The translations under genes and the position numbers were made by a program. Under the pieces are notes generated by a model. The model did not search any database. It had not been told where the DNA came from and was given only the letters and a program-made list of their open reading frames with translations. A stretch of 64,000 nt of DNA from Lamellibrachia columna (Eukaryota; Annelida; Polychaeta; Sabellida; Siboglinidae): NCBI GenBank assembly GCA_963662155.1, contig OY759262.1:64552263-64616262 (forward strand), written 5' to 3'. The stretch's first letter is position 1; every line of letters starts with the position of its first letter. Below are positions 1-11,109 of the stretch, piece after piece.

Positions 1-135
1 ATCAGGAAGCACTCGTTCTCACAGAGGACAATAAATGAATGGAACAAATTGTCTGCAGATTGTGTAACTGCTAGCAGCGTGAATATGTTTAAAAACAAGG
101 TTGACACATATCTCAGGAGGGCGGGTTATAAGTAG
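1..135 (+). pseudogene. LINE ORF2 C-terminal fragment
   Basis: This is the final 44 codons plus stop of a CR1-type ORF2, open in frame 1 from the first base of the window. Readable motifs are HSFSQRTINEWNKL and SSVNMFKNKVD, which form the conserved C-terminal tail of this LINE clade downstream of the reverse transcriptase. The 5' part lies outside the window, so it is unknown whether the full copy is intact. No catalytic residues lie in this portion. Confidence 0.85.
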
Positions 136-240
136 ATGAACATTGTTGGACTCTCGATAAGCCAATGGCTTCCTTGTCCACTTGCCATCTGGGCCTTTGG
201 CTTGGATGGCAAATCTTGTTAAATCTTGTTAAATCTCGTA
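1..240 (+). mobile_element. CR1-type LINE, 3' end (cut by window edge)
   Basis: The window opens inside the last codons of a LINE ORF2. A stop at 133-135 is followed by a 3' UTR that ends in tandem AAATCTTGTT decamers. The stretch matches 49817-50047 almost base for base (I count two mismatches over about 230 bases), so both copies belong to one young subfamily. The UTR block CTCGATAAGCCAATGGC is also present in the more distant copy at 13.8 kb. Confidence 0.9.
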
Positions 241-954
241 TATTTGCACATTATGTTTACTTACACATGTTACAATATTTCTGGCCTTTAATTTTCTTAT
301 TACATAAGTTATCATCTGTGATTAATGTGGGCAACCTCTGGACTTAGGGTCCGTGTAGCAATTGAAATTATCAAACACAGAGTTGATCAATATTGACCAG
401 AGATATAACGCATTGATGAGCTTGCTGAACTGTCTCGAGGAACTGGAATTGCATTACATAAGTGTCTGAGTTGAACAGAGTGTCAAATAAATGTGTCAGA
501 TAAATAAACTCCAAAATCATGTATCTGTTGAGTCGATGAGAAATAGCAGTATCATATATATTGATCAGCTGATCGTTCAAAATATATATTGATCAGCTGA
601 TCGTTCAAAATATAATAAGCTTATTCTCCAGTTATTTTGACTGTAATGGATGGATTTATGTCTGTCGTGTTTTGTGCGAGTATAAACAATGTCTTTTTAT
701 GACAATGATTTAATCAGTCAATCAATCATCAAATTGATAAGGCGCCACTCCAACAGTTGTTGCTCATGGCGCCGTACAAAATGCCCAGGGCTGGGTAAAT
801 AGAGACAATAGGAGCGAATGTAGTCAACATGGCAAGTTTAATTACCAGGTGAACATTTATGTTTATTTGCAAAAAAACACATTCTTGGGATTCTTGCCTA
901 TTGATAACGAACATATAGTTTTATTTCAAATTTATTAGTAAATTATATTTTAAC
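241..954. other. No gene seen; 28-bp direct duplication inside
   Basis: AT-rich unassigned sequence. At 555-612 a 28-bp unit occurs twice in tandem; each unit contains the palindrome GATCAGCTGATC and the word GTTCAAAATATA. Short open frames here have no recognisable domain. Confidence 0.5.
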
Positions 955-2064
955 CAGGCTTGTTAGCAAATGCAAATGCATTTGAATGCGCATTCAAATG
1001 CCTCGATAAAATTGTAAATGCATTTGCATTTGAATGCATACCTTAAACATTTGCATTTGCATTTGAATGCGACACACAAACGTTTGATTTGTCAAATGCA
1101 CAACCAAATGCGCAATCAGATGCATGCGTAATTCTTTGAATAATTATTATTGTCAGATTCACTTTCACAAGTTCACAACATGCCATTGGAAAAAGTTGCT
1201 CTGTAGTGAGCAGTATCCTCAGCAGATTATGAAATCATTGTCTGACCTGTGAATCCACTTTCACAAGGTGCTCTTTAAAAAAATGCTCTGCAGGTCAACT
1301 GGTCAATGCATGAGCTGTTATTCATACAACATGAAAATACCAACTGGTCTATAAGTTGATGGCTTCAGACATTACCTGTTCATTGAAACAATGTAAACAA
1401 TGCAGACAAATGACTCCCTTGTGTTGTGTTGACACTGTTGTGGTGGGTTGGGGTGGCAGTCATTGGGGGAATAAACATTAGCAAGAGAGAGATTAGAGAG
1501 AGTGATTAGTGGTAGCTGTAATTATCCACCAGGTTATCGTCCCAGTGACCCCACCAGTGGACAGTCTATTGTCTTGGTTTCCCCTTCCATTCTGGCCTAC
1601 CTGAATGATTAGCCTTTCATTCCCTGCCATGGTTCCCAGGAGACTGTCAGTTGTCTATTCCTCCCTCCCATTTCCACCACCTCTGCAGGCCTAGGGCTAT
1701 GTGACTCAGTGTATGACTCTATAGACATGTTCTTGTAGTGGGACTGGTATGTAGTGGTACTTAGTTGTTACAATATTGTACTACTGTATTTATTAAATTA
1801 ATAATGTGTTTGTATACATTACATTTTTTTTTTCTCCAAATAAAACAAAATGTTAGTATATGGCCAAAACATTTAAAATTAATTCAAATACATTTGCAAA
1901 TGTGTAACCAAAACATTTGCATTTGAATGTGACCCCAAAACATTTGCATTTGCATTTGAATGCGTTCCTGGAAAGTGGCATTTACATTCGCATTTGCATT
2001 TGAATCAAGTGAAATATTTGCATTTGCATTCAAATGCATTGACATGCATTGGTTGACAAGCCTG
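955..2064. mobile_element. Non-autonomous hAT-like DNA transposon with 8-bp TSD
   Basis: The left end begins CAGGCTTGTTAGC and the right end, read on the minus strand, begins CAGGCTTGTCAACC. The two termini stay alignable for about 35-40 bases. The 8 bases before 955 and the 8 bases after 2064 are both ATTTTAAC, an exact 8-bp target site duplication. An 8-bp duplication with termini starting CAG is typical of the hAT superfamily. The 1110-bp interior has no transposase frame, so the copy is non-autonomous. Both subterminal zones (about 960-1115 and 1890-2050) are packed with words such as ATTTGCATTTGAATGC in both orientations, as expected of hAT subterminal transposase-binding repeats. Confidence 0.85.
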
Positions 2065-2072
2065 ATTTTAAC

Positions 2073-4610
2073 TGTACAAAATATAAGCATTTTATTTAAT
2101 GGAAAGCTACTTTACAATCAGTTGGTTTAGTAAGTTTATCTGTTATAGTAACTGCGTTGGTCATTAGCCGTCACATTAGTTTCATAACAGTAATATATTT
2201 TATTTGATATAATGCCAGATCCAAGGTTGTTTCAAGCATTTCACAGCTTATTAAACATTTATAACATTGTCTAGAATTGCTATGTAAACAAATACATTAC
2301 TTAGAATACAAAGTACTACTACTGAAAATAATAAATAAATAAATATACATAAATTTTCATGTATGTTATGCTGTCTAAAATATGAGCGATAAAATGGGCG
2401 CTATATTCATATATATGCGCTACATAATACCTTTCCAGAACTTCGTAACTAATAGGTGCTGAATGCTGAGCGTAATAATGCTGTAATATTCCTATCCCGG
2501 AAGTTGCCCTGTTCTCTTTACATAATCACGTCATGATTTACACAGCCAAGAGCTGCTAGGAGATTGAATTCTCCGGTCTTTCCTCCTGATCGCACTTATA
2601 AGTGAAACTTACCATCCTGTTTTATGCTACATTAAAACAGCGTGTAATTATGTTGCTCATTATAGGTCATGTGATCTGCATTACGATATTAGATACGTTA
2701 ATCACAGTTTGCAGTATTGCCCTGTCACAACGATATCCCATAACGCTTGGCGTGATAATCACTCAAAGCGAGTATTCAGTTGTAGCAATCCTTATTAGGT
2801 CTCCAGGAATTGTGACAGATGATCCTGTCGTTCCAGGCAGTGTCCATCTGGTGATGTTTTAGCTTGTCACCGTATGGTGACACAGTGTGGGGGGAGGGGG
2901 TGGCATCAATAAGCCAGTCAAAGCACACAGCCAGTGGTGTCTGTTGTCGTAATTAGCCCTGTTTGGCTACCCCAGCCCTAGGGTGTGGATTAGTATCTCT
3001 AAGTGCCCCATTCAGCTGGACAAGGGTGCTGGAGAGAAGGGTGCATTTAGGAGGTAAGACAGACTCACTTGTTAGAGAGGGTAGGGTAGTCTGGGTTTGT
3101 TTGGTAAGCAAGATCAGCACTTTGTCAGCCTGAGATGGTTTGTAGTGTAGCGGCCATGGATTATTGTGGTTCTGAAGACACTGGTGCCCATGAGTGATAG
3201 GGTTATGTAGCGGGCTTATAACAACCCTAGAGAAAAGGAGGTTAACAGGAGATCAAATAGAAGTTTTACGATACTGAATGGTTATGGAAATATGGATAGA
3301 AGTATTTTTTTTTATACTGTCACATATATAAGACATGGTTTGTTCTGTGACTTCTGTCACATATATGTAAGACATGATTTTCTTTATGATTGACTTCTGA
3401 AGGTGCACTGTTGGCGTGTGACAGGATTGTTCACAAACCATCATCACATCCGCAAGAGATTACAGAGAGCTTTTTAAACTTCTGCAGTGGCATAAATATG
3501 TTGGTGTTTTTAACACTTTTAGTAGTAGTTTGTTCAGTTGATAAGTTGAGATGATTATAACATGCTTCTTTCTAATCTATATGATTGACATTTCTGCACA
3601 GAAACCATTCAATGGACTACAATGGTTGTCGTCAGAATGAATATTATTAAGATTATCTGGAAAGAATTCTATATAAATATGCCACGTGACGTTTATGTCA
3701 GCTTTCTATGGGTCTCTAAGATTAACAGTAGGGATTATACTGCTTGGATGGACCCGTTATGGTGGCGCCTGTGGGTGCCTTCTCTGCAGCAGATGACAAT
3801 GAAAGTGTTTTAATTAGTCACATCTGTCCATGTGTAATAATTGAGTTTTATCGGGACTCGCGCAGAGAGGCAGCTCATTCAAGCTGCGCTTGACAGCCCG
3901 TCCACACTAACATCTGCACACATGTGTTTACTGATCTTCAAAAAGTTTGATGTCAGTTATTTTGATGATGTTGAACAGTTGTTTTTTGATTGTGCAGACT
4001 AGATACATGTTTCATGTGGCAGCAAAGAGGTAAGATATGACATGTACTGACAGGCCGTTATTTGAAGTTGATTGTGAAATATCGCTATTAGACACCGGCA
4101 GGTGTAAAGATCTGATCATTCACTGATATTCTATACGGGCAGTTCTTTTTTTATGGGAAACCTATTTAGGTGCTGACTCGCTGAAAGTGGCTGCTAACTG
4201 TGTGTTTTCAATGGTGGCGGTACTGGCATGTCATGTAGCGGTGATCTAGTGGATATTTTTATTGGTACAGTGTGGTGTACCAGCAGTTGGTCAAATAAGT
4301 AACTTTATATAGAATTAAATATTTATAATCTTTCGGGGCAAGTTCTTAGGAAAAGGACCAAAGACAAGGTGGTGGATGTTAGTTCGTGCGTGTCATTGAA
4401 CCACGGAAAAGTCCATTTGAAGCACCCAGACTTAGAGAGTTGTGCTGTTTTCAGTCTACACAAGTTGGATTATTTGGAAAGTTAATAGTTAGACCGTGCT
4501 CACGAACTTACTGTGATCCTTGCAAGGAATTGTTCAGCCGAGGTGAGTGGTCTTAGGTTGAATTTCATTTGGTAGAATTGTGTGCATGTTGTCACTAGCG
4601 AATGGTAATG
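2073..4610. other. No gene seen
   Basis: Unassigned non-coding sequence. A roughly 25-base word (GTCACATATAT...AAGACATG) is duplicated at 3318-3343 and 3356-3381. At about 4540 GAG|GTGAGTGG could serve as a splice donor, but nothing coding precedes it that I can recognise. Confidence 0.45.
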
Positions 4611-4820
4611 ACAATCTACAAGACATGACACTTGACTTGAGACTTGGACATTTCGGACTTACTTGGGACTTGAGAATTCAGTCCAAGACTTAAGCTAATT
4701 AATGTATTGTATACTTGAGATTTACATCTGAGTGAAACTCTTGTTACAACTAGTGTAAACTTTGGTTCATGCCGGTTTGCCGACAGCAAGACAGTATAAT
4801 ATGACTATGACAGGCTGATA

Positions 4821-5592
4821 CTGAGTCTCAGGGTTGAGGACGACCTGTATAAAATGTGCATGACTGAGTCTCAGGGTTGAGGACGACCTGTATAAAATGT
4901 GCATGACTGAGTCTCAGGGTTGAGGACGACCTGTATAAAATATGCGTGACTGAGTCTCAGATTTGAAGACGACCTGTATAAAATGTGCATGACTGAGTCT
5001 CAGGGTTGAGGACGACCTGTATAAAATGTGCATGACTGAGTCTCAGGGTTGAAGACGACCTGTATAAAATGTGCATGACTGAGTCTCAGGGTTGAGGACG
5101 ACCTGTATAAAATTTGCATGACTGAGTCTTAGGGTTGAGGACGACCTGTATAAAATGTGCGTGACTGAGTCTCAGGGTTGAGGACGACCTGTATAAAATG
5201 TGCATGACTGAGTCTCAGGGTTGAGGACGACCTGTATAAAATGTGCGTGACTGAGTCTCAGGGTTGAGGACGACCTGTATAAAATGTGCATAACTGAGTC
5301 TCGGTTGAGGACGACCTGTATAAAATGTGCGTGACTGAGTCTCAGGGTTGAGGACGACCTGTATAAAATGTGCGTGACTGAGTCTCAGGGTTGAGGACGA
5401 CCTGTATAAAATGTGCGTGACTGAGTCTCAGGGTTGAGGACGACCTGTATAAAATGTGCATGACTGAGTCTCAGGGTTGAGGACGACCTGTATAAAATGT
5501 GCATGACTGAGTCTCAGGGTTGAGGACAACCTGTATAAAATGTGCATGACCGAGTCTCAGGGTTGAGGACGACCTGTATAAAATGTGCATGC
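4821..5592 (+). repeat. 43-bp minisatellite, about 18 copies
   Basis: A 43-bp unit beginning CTGAGTCTCAGGGTTGAG and containing GACGACCTGTATAAAATG repeats from 4821 to 5592. Most units differ by one or two bases (GCATGA/GCGTGA); one unit near 5296 has lost three bases. Every unit carries the TATA-like word TATAAAA. Confidence 0.95.
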
Positions 5593-5645
5593 ATGGTTGT
5601 GGTTTCTATAAAAGTGACCTGGTATGGACAAAGGGTGCTCTACCA

Positions 5646-5745
5646 TAAAGGCACATCCGAAAAAGGCCTGACCCAAGATGGCACATACTATAAAGGCAAA
5701 TACACGAATGGCACATACTGTAATGGCACATAAAAAATAATGGCA
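5646..5745 (-). repeat. Degenerate 15-bp repeat, left arm of fold-back element
   Basis: Four to six imperfect copies of a 15-bp word of the type ATACTATAATGGCAC. They are in inverted orientation to the larger array at 7794-8034. Confidence 0.7.
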
Positions 5746-6331
5746 CATATTAGTATAACTGAAGTTAGCAAAAAAATAGCATATTTGAATACAAAATATG
5801 ACTTGCAAAGAAATAAATGCTGATGAAAATGACACATTTGAGTGTCAAAGTAGTAATTTAGTCACATCAAACATCTCTGGTCACATGCATGTTGTGTCCA
5901 AAACAATTTTCAGTTTAGTTACATCAAAATAATGAGAAATCTAATTGTTTGTGGTGAGATCTTATTTGAGCCCTCTGGTTGCATGTTGTGTCTACAACGA
6001 ACTTATGAAAAATATAAATTAATGAAAACATTCAAAATAGATTTTAATGAAAACACGTAGAGTTCATGGCAGATGTTGTTGTGTCCAGTACTACGGAGAA
6101 ACTGCTCCAAGTCCTTGTATTCAAATGTGCCATTTTTAGTCTTACTTCAAGGGAATAACAACAACGATTGCTTGAAATCATATTATGTTACATCTTGTAG
6201 TGTATTTCCATTTCCATAGCACTGAAAAATTCATTAGAATTCCATTAATTAATAATTCCAAATAATACTCTGCTCTACCGGCCTGTCTCGATTATGCATA
6301 TTTTTTCCACGATTATCGGCAAGCTTTGTCG

Positions 6332-6339
6332 TGACGTCA
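6332..6339 (+). promoter_or_regulatory. CRE-like palindrome TGACGTCA
   Basis: A perfect TGACGTCA lies about 95 bp upstream of the THAP-like start codon at 6432. It matches the CREB/ATF consensus. Binding is not shown; one 8-bp match in 64 kb could be chance. Confidence 0.3.
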
Positions 6340-6431
6340 CTGATGATAAGGAAGTGCTACGAGACTGGGACTTTCCATTCATTCACCGTCCTGTTGACGG
6401 TGATAGCGGTTGTTTAGAAGCGAGTGTCCTA

Positions 6432-6491
6432 ATGGTTTATTGTGCGACATTTGATTGTAATGCAAACAGCAGTAAGAATAAAGTAACGTAG
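6432..6491 (+). pseudogene. THAP-type zinc finger, N-terminal exon remnant
   Basis: The 19-codon frame starts with MVYCATFDCN and continues with NSSKNKV before a stop. This has the pattern of the first strand of a THAP domain: Met, then Cys-X4-Cys, then Asn and a Ser/Lys-rich turn. THAP domains bind DNA and occur in P-element transposases and in host proteins derived from them. The downstream Cys-X2-His half of the finger is absent from this frame. AAA|GTAACG at the frame's end could be a splice donor, but I find no second exon. It lies inside the candidate fold-back element 5634-8055, so it is best read as the remnant of that element's transposase gene. Chance resemblance in so short a peptide is possible. 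Confidence 0.4.
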
Positions 6492-7793
6492 AATGTTGAC
6501 GACTACGGTCCATCTAGGATCGAAGTGAACTGTCAGTGTGGATACAGGTTATTTTTGCCTGTTGAATTCAGACAGTGGGCATTCTTTGGAGGGTTACGCC
6601 TGCGACTATGGTAACTTCGTGATCTCAGCCCAAATGATTGTGTAGTGAGTACATGAAGTTTAATGTGCATGAAGTTTAAAGCATTCTATTTATTCTCTCA
6701 TTTGTTAATTGATTTATTTCCACATTAACCCGAAATTGTTTCTTTGTATTATCTCTTATCTTTTATAACTTTCGCTTTCTTTCGCATAAAATATGGCATA
6801 TGTATTACCATTTTAACAAGCAGTCAGCGAGACAATCATTAGAACTTATAAAAAAATTTGTATCCTTGATGTTCATATTATACAATAAATAATATATTAC
6901 ACCAAAAACTTTAATATTATATACAATTTAATCATTTAAATAATTTATTACAATTATCGTAATATCTTGTTTCTACATTTAAGTTTTTCATGCATTTCCC
7001 CTCATCAGGGGAAATTCTCCCCAGTTTTTGTTTTTAATTAAATCAAATACAGAGCAATGACAGCGCTAAGCGATTATTGTATTGTGAATACAACAGAGCC
7101 ACCCGCATATGATCTTTGATCTATACAGTGTTTTTCATCAGATCATTTTGAATGTGAAGCATGGTCTTTTATTCACACCTGCTCACTGTACGAAACAGAC
7201 AAAGCAGCGTACTTCAACAGTAGCTAGTTAAACTTAAATGCCAAGTACGGGAATAACAAACCCTTTAAGTGAAGGTTAATTAATAGCTAGAACTGAGTAG
7301 ATTGAGTAAGATAAATATAGTTTGACATTTCTATGTGGTTGTTTTCATGGTTCGGTCAGAAACTAAATAAGTTCAAAGGCTACTGGCGTCACTAAACTAC
7401 TCCGAAAGAGCTGAATTCGAAGATGATTCTGCGGTATCACTTGCCTCTAGTGGTTTGAAATTGTTATATTATGTTTTATTCTGGAAAATTTACATCGCCA
7501 TCACTTGCTATTGTAACGTGAGTGAAACTATACTGAAGCATTGTCTAGAAATCACTGACTGAATGTAAACCCATATGATGGCCATATCATCATTGACGTA
7601 ACAAAACCACGTGATCGCTCATCTCACTAACTTTGAATTTTACGCGTGCTTTGTGAGTTAGACACATTAAACATCTAATTTTACCTATAAATAAATTTGT
7701 CCTAATTTTTTATTTTGGCATGTAGTACATACAATATTAAACTGTGTACACGGCAAATAAGCATTTTAGTTAGTGCCTTGTTATTCCCTTTCA

Positions 7794-8034
7794 GTTGTGC
7801 CATTATAGTATGTGCCATTATAGTATGTGCCATTATAGTATGTGCCATTATAAATTGTACCATTATAGTATGTGCCATTATAAAGTGTACCATTATAGTA
7901 TGTGCCATTACACAGTGTGCCATTACAGTATGTGCCATTACAGTATTTGTCATTACAGTATGTGGCATTATAGTACGTGCCATTATAGTATTTGGCATTA
8001 TAGTATGTGGCGTTATAGTATGTGCCTTTTTCGT
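7794..8034 (+). repeat. 15-bp minisatellite, about 16 copies (right arm)
   Basis: A GTGCCATTATAGTAT-type unit is repeated with small variations. It is the inverted counterpart of 5646-5745. The open frames on both strands here are products of the 15-bp periodicity. Confidence 0.9.
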
Positions 8035-8055
8035 GTGTGTCTATGTAGGGAGACC

Positions 8056-9022
8056 AGACAAACTTGAGACTTCACTTGGACTTGTATCCTGGTGACTCGG
8101 GACTTTACTCCTTGGTACAGGGGTATATACAAAAACTTTACTTGAACTTGCATGCTGATGACTTGAACTCAAAGAAAAACCTTTCCCAACAGCCCTGAAA
8201 GTCACTCTGCGTCTGAGGGTCTGTGTAGAGAAAAGCCTTAGACAGGCCTGTTTCATTAGCATTGTGTTTGGCAGATTTGATTGCAGAATTTAGATTCTGA
8301 TTACAAGTTAAACAAAATTTTTTTAATGAACTTTGATTGCAGCACACGCTACACAACGTCTAGCAGGGCTTTAACCCAGCAGTAGGGTGGGGGATTACCC
8401 TACCCTAATCATGAATCATCATGCACCACTTTCCTAAAGGGCAAATGATAACAGCTATTGTGATTACAAACTCTGCTTACACCTGACTTGTTGACTCGAG
8501 TCACCCAGGTTGATTCGAGTCGCCCAGGCTGACTCAGAGTCGCCTCGGCTGACTCGAGTTGCACATTTTGAATAGACTTGACTTGGAATTCAGAAAAATT
8601 ACTCAAGACTAGACTTGGACATGGAGGTCATTGACTTGAGACTTGACGTGCTAATTTGTGACTAGGCAACAAGTCTGGTAGGCTTGAAACGTACCCAACA
8701 CGAGACCATGTGGTTCTGACAAGCCGCACTGAATACAATGATTTTTAAGTACTTGTTATGATTGGCTAATATTTCAGCTGGGCAGCATCCGCCTAAATTT
8801 TCTGCTAAAAATTACCGCAAAAAAACAACTATCACGGCGATTGGTAAACCCTGCTGACTTGAGTAGGACTCTAGTTGCTCATTTTTAATTGACTTGGAAT
8901 TCAGAGAAATGACTGGAGATTTGACTTGGACTTGAAGGTCATTGACTTGAGACTTGACTTGCAGGTCAATGACTTGAGACTTGACTTACCAGTTTGTGAC
9001 TTGCCACCAAGTCTGGCTTACA
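8056..9022 (+). repeat. ACTTG-rich repeat with two diverged copies
   Basis: Words of the form GACTTGAGACTTGACTTG recur. Two blocks, about 8490-8677 and 8850-9022, share the order CTCGAGTTGC / TTGACTTGGAATTCAG / GTCATTGACTTGAGAC and both end in CCAAGTCTG- or CAACAAGTCTG-type sequence. A related stretch sits at 4625-4680. They may be ends of a DNA transposon (minus-strand termini start CAGACTTG), but I found no matching opposite end or target duplication. Confidence 0.5.
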
Positions 9023-9039
9023 CTGTGATTATACCTCTC

Positions 9040-9395
9040 CACCCTAGAAACTTTTATTTCCTATTACTTTTTTCACACTTGGCTGTTTTGAATTAAAAGG
9101 ACTAGCAAAAATGCCCATCTTCCAGACATGATAAATTGATTTTTCGTACATGACTGCAAAATGTCAGTATGCACAACATTATCACAGAAATATCTATCTG
9201 TGCCTTGGTACGTAGTACTGCCAGTCAATATATTGATGGCTTCTTAAAATTGTGATGTAATACTGACCATCATAGTAACGTCTAGCGATGCCCTGCCTTT
9301 GTATTATGTCACTTTGGACAGTTGTAGAAACAACGCATGATGCTGTCACCAATTGTACAAAAATGAGAACTACAAAGGGTAATTCGATTGTTCAT
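9040..9395 (+). repeat. Dispersed repeat family Y, copy 1
   Basis: This segment aligns, with gaps, to 27515-27978. Shared landmarks in the same order include AATGCCCATC, AACATTATCACAGAAATA, CTGCCAGTC, GTCTAGCGA, ACTTTGGACAGT and GATTGTTCATAG. No reading frame is shared. The class is unknown. Confidence 0.65.
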
Positions 9396-9480
9396 AGAAA
9401 GTGTAATAGCTGGTGTTATTGTTCATAGAAAGTGTAATAGCTGGTGTTATTGTTCATAGAAAGTGTAATAGCTGGTGTTA
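9388..9480 (+). repeat. 31-bp tandem repeat, 3 copies
   Basis: Three identical 31-bp units starting ATTGTTCATAGAAAGTG lie at the right edge of family Y copy 1. Confidence 0.95.
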
Positions 9481-10370
9481 TTTTGGTGTTGTCCTCTCAG
9501 AATATGGTAAAATTTCTGCAGATGCAGAATCGGGTTTTACTAATTTTAATCACCCTTTATTCCCTGCGTAGTAGGTATTGTTCTAGGGTTGAGAGCTGTA
9601 ACCTAACTCTAGTGTTGCTCCTGATCAGACCACAGAAAATAGAAAGTGCTACAACTTGTTAACGTCTTGTTAGCGTCATTGTCTGATATAAACTGTGGTC
9701 CCTGCTATAGTCACTCATGACATACAGTGACAAACTTGCACCCTGTCAGACATATAATTTGCACAAACTACAATTTTCCACGGAAGGAAGGTTTTGTTCA
9801 AATGCCTGTCATGTGTGAGTAACCTGAGGACATGTTAGAGATCCATGTGATATGTGGATGATATGATGATATGCCTAGTGTTGCCTCCATGGCAGCAGTT
9901 TAATTGTTGACTCGATAACATTCTGTGGTTCTTAGAAGAAATAAAGAAGAAATTGCTACGTTGATTTACTGAACGTAGAACTGCCGATCCACACATTTAT
10001 TGCTAAATGCTCCGTTATGAGATTACAGGCCGTTCGGTTGAACGTTTTGCACTTGTTCATCTAGACAATGTGTGACAGTATTTTGTCATGTATGTATGGC
10101 ATAATTGGTGTCATCTATCATTTGTACCTTATTTGGATGTCACATAGCACCTGCTTACTTTGCAGTGATATTTATGCCATATTAAAAGACAACTTGATGA
10201 CATTTGGCATCCATTGATCATGTAAGGCGTGGAGGTTGCGATGTGTCGATAAGAGACACTTAGAGAGGAATGTCTCTTTGATCTATCAGATGACACTAGG
10301 TAGACACCCTGGAGAGGTCAGCTGGCAAGGACAGTCAACTGATGTAGTCGATGTGACAGTCACCTGGTGC
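9481..10370. other. No gene seen
   Basis: Unassigned sequence of ordinary composition. I see no domain, splice-bounded frame or strong repeat. Confidence 0.45.
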
Positions 10371-10460
10371 ACCCTGTCACCCTGATGTTCACACTGTCAC
10401 CCTGATGTTCACCCTGTCACCCTGATGTTCACCCTGTCACCCTGATGTTCACCCTGTCAC
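10371..10460 (+). repeat. 20-bp tandem repeat, 4.5 copies
   Basis: The unit CCTGATGTTCACCCTGTCAC is repeated; one copy reads ACACTGTCAC. Confidence 0.95.
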
Positions 10461-10491
10461 AGTCAGTCATTGTGACCCTAAAATCTGATGG

Positions 10492-10567
10492 AACATGCAG
10501 TTTTTTAAAGCCTTGTTCATGAACATGTGGTTTTTAAAAGCCTTGTTCATGAACATGCGGTTTTGGA
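10492..10567 (+). repeat. Short tandem repeat, about 2.5 copies
   Basis: A unit of about 31 bp is built from GAACATGCGGTTTT and AAAGCCTTGTTCAT. The frame through it is an artefact. Confidence 0.8.
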
Positions 10568-10596
10568 AATATAGTTTTAAAGGTACCTGTTCATTT

Positions 10597-10684
10597 CAGG
10601 TTTTTTGCTCGCCTCCATTCAGAATCATTTTGCAAAAAAAATTAAATCCTAGCTTGTTTGTGCTCATTTGTGGTTTTATTTTTT
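10597..10684 (+). repeat. Dispersed repeat family X, copy 1, left part
   Basis: TTTTTTGCTCG and TGCTCATTTGTG...TTTTATTT correspond to the 5' parts of the family X copies at 24.0, 36.0 and (reversed) 22.9 kb. The repeat breaks at 10684 where a LINE begins and resumes at 13928. Joined across the LINE, the flanks reproduce the order seen in the uninterrupted copies. Confidence 0.55.
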
Positions 10685-10690
10685 GGGCAG

Positions 10691-10957
10691 ATCGTATTGT
10701 CGGTGATATTACCAATAATGGGAGGCAGGGGTGAGGAATATAGGAACTGTAGAAGGATGGCGATCAACACACAGGTACAGAAGGTATGTATGGAGGAGGG
10801 AGTAGGCTTCGTAGACATGTGGTTAAACTTTGTGGGAAGAGGTGACTTTGTCATGAGAGATGGACTTCATCTGACAGGGAAGGGCGCTGCAGTTCTTGCG
10901 TGTGAGTTTGTCAGAGTTGTCGACGAGGGCACAGGTACCATAGATTATTTAAACTAG
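10691..10957 (+). pseudogene. LINE ORF1, C-terminal part of SGNH/esterase-like domain
   Basis: The frame reads ...VILPIMGGRGEEYRNC... and ends with VGFVDMW...MRDGLHLTGKGAAVLA, then a stop at 10955-10957. The DGLHL-T-KG block matches the last catalytic block (Asp-X-X-His) of SGNH-fold esterases, a domain known in ORF1 proteins of CR1/L2-group LINEs. The N-terminal Ser block (GDS) is missing because the element is truncated, and the only upstream start codons lie in flanking DNA. The role of the domain in retrotransposition is not settled. The stop is followed directly by ATG in another frame, and the ORF2 frame is already open across this point. Confidence 0.65.
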
Positions 10958-11109
10958 ATGCGCAGGGGGAACTGACAGAGAAAACTCAAAGGAGTACTAC
11001 TACAAATACACATCCAAAGAAATGTTCACCAATAATTTCAGACAATGAACTTAAATGTGTATGCTTAAATGCCAGGAGCATAGTAAATAAAAAAAGTGAG
11101 TTAGACATT

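Larger units (their letters stand above)
5634..8055. mobile_element. Candidate fold-back DNA transposon
   Basis: The left end (GGTGCTCTACCATAAAGGC from 5634) and the minus-strand reading of the right end (GGTCTCCCTACATAG from 8055) align, with CGAAAAAGGC shared about 25 bases in. Inside each end lies an array of the same roughly 15-bp word, in opposite orientation (ACTATAATGGCACAT on the left, its complement on the right). Flanks GGACAAAG and AGACAAAC agree at 6 of 8 positions, a weak candidate target duplication. The 2.4-kb interior holds only the start of a THAP-like reading frame. The superfamily is uncertain; the 8-bp duplication and THAP motif would fit a P-like element. Confidence 0.5.

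Noticed and set aside
2602..2862. 86-codon frame
   Set aside because: No domain, no splice context and ordinary non-coding composition.
7702..8095. Met/Ala/His- or Cys/Ile-rich frames
   Set aside because: They are translations of the 15-bp array in the fold-back element.
4600..9022. One large transposon bounded by ACTTG-rich repeats
   Set aside because: The ACTTG words are in direct, not inverted, orientation and no target duplication was found.
10658..10690. Start of LINE ORF1 at 10658
   Set aside because: These codons come from the flanking family X repeat, begin with TTG and precede the LINE junction.
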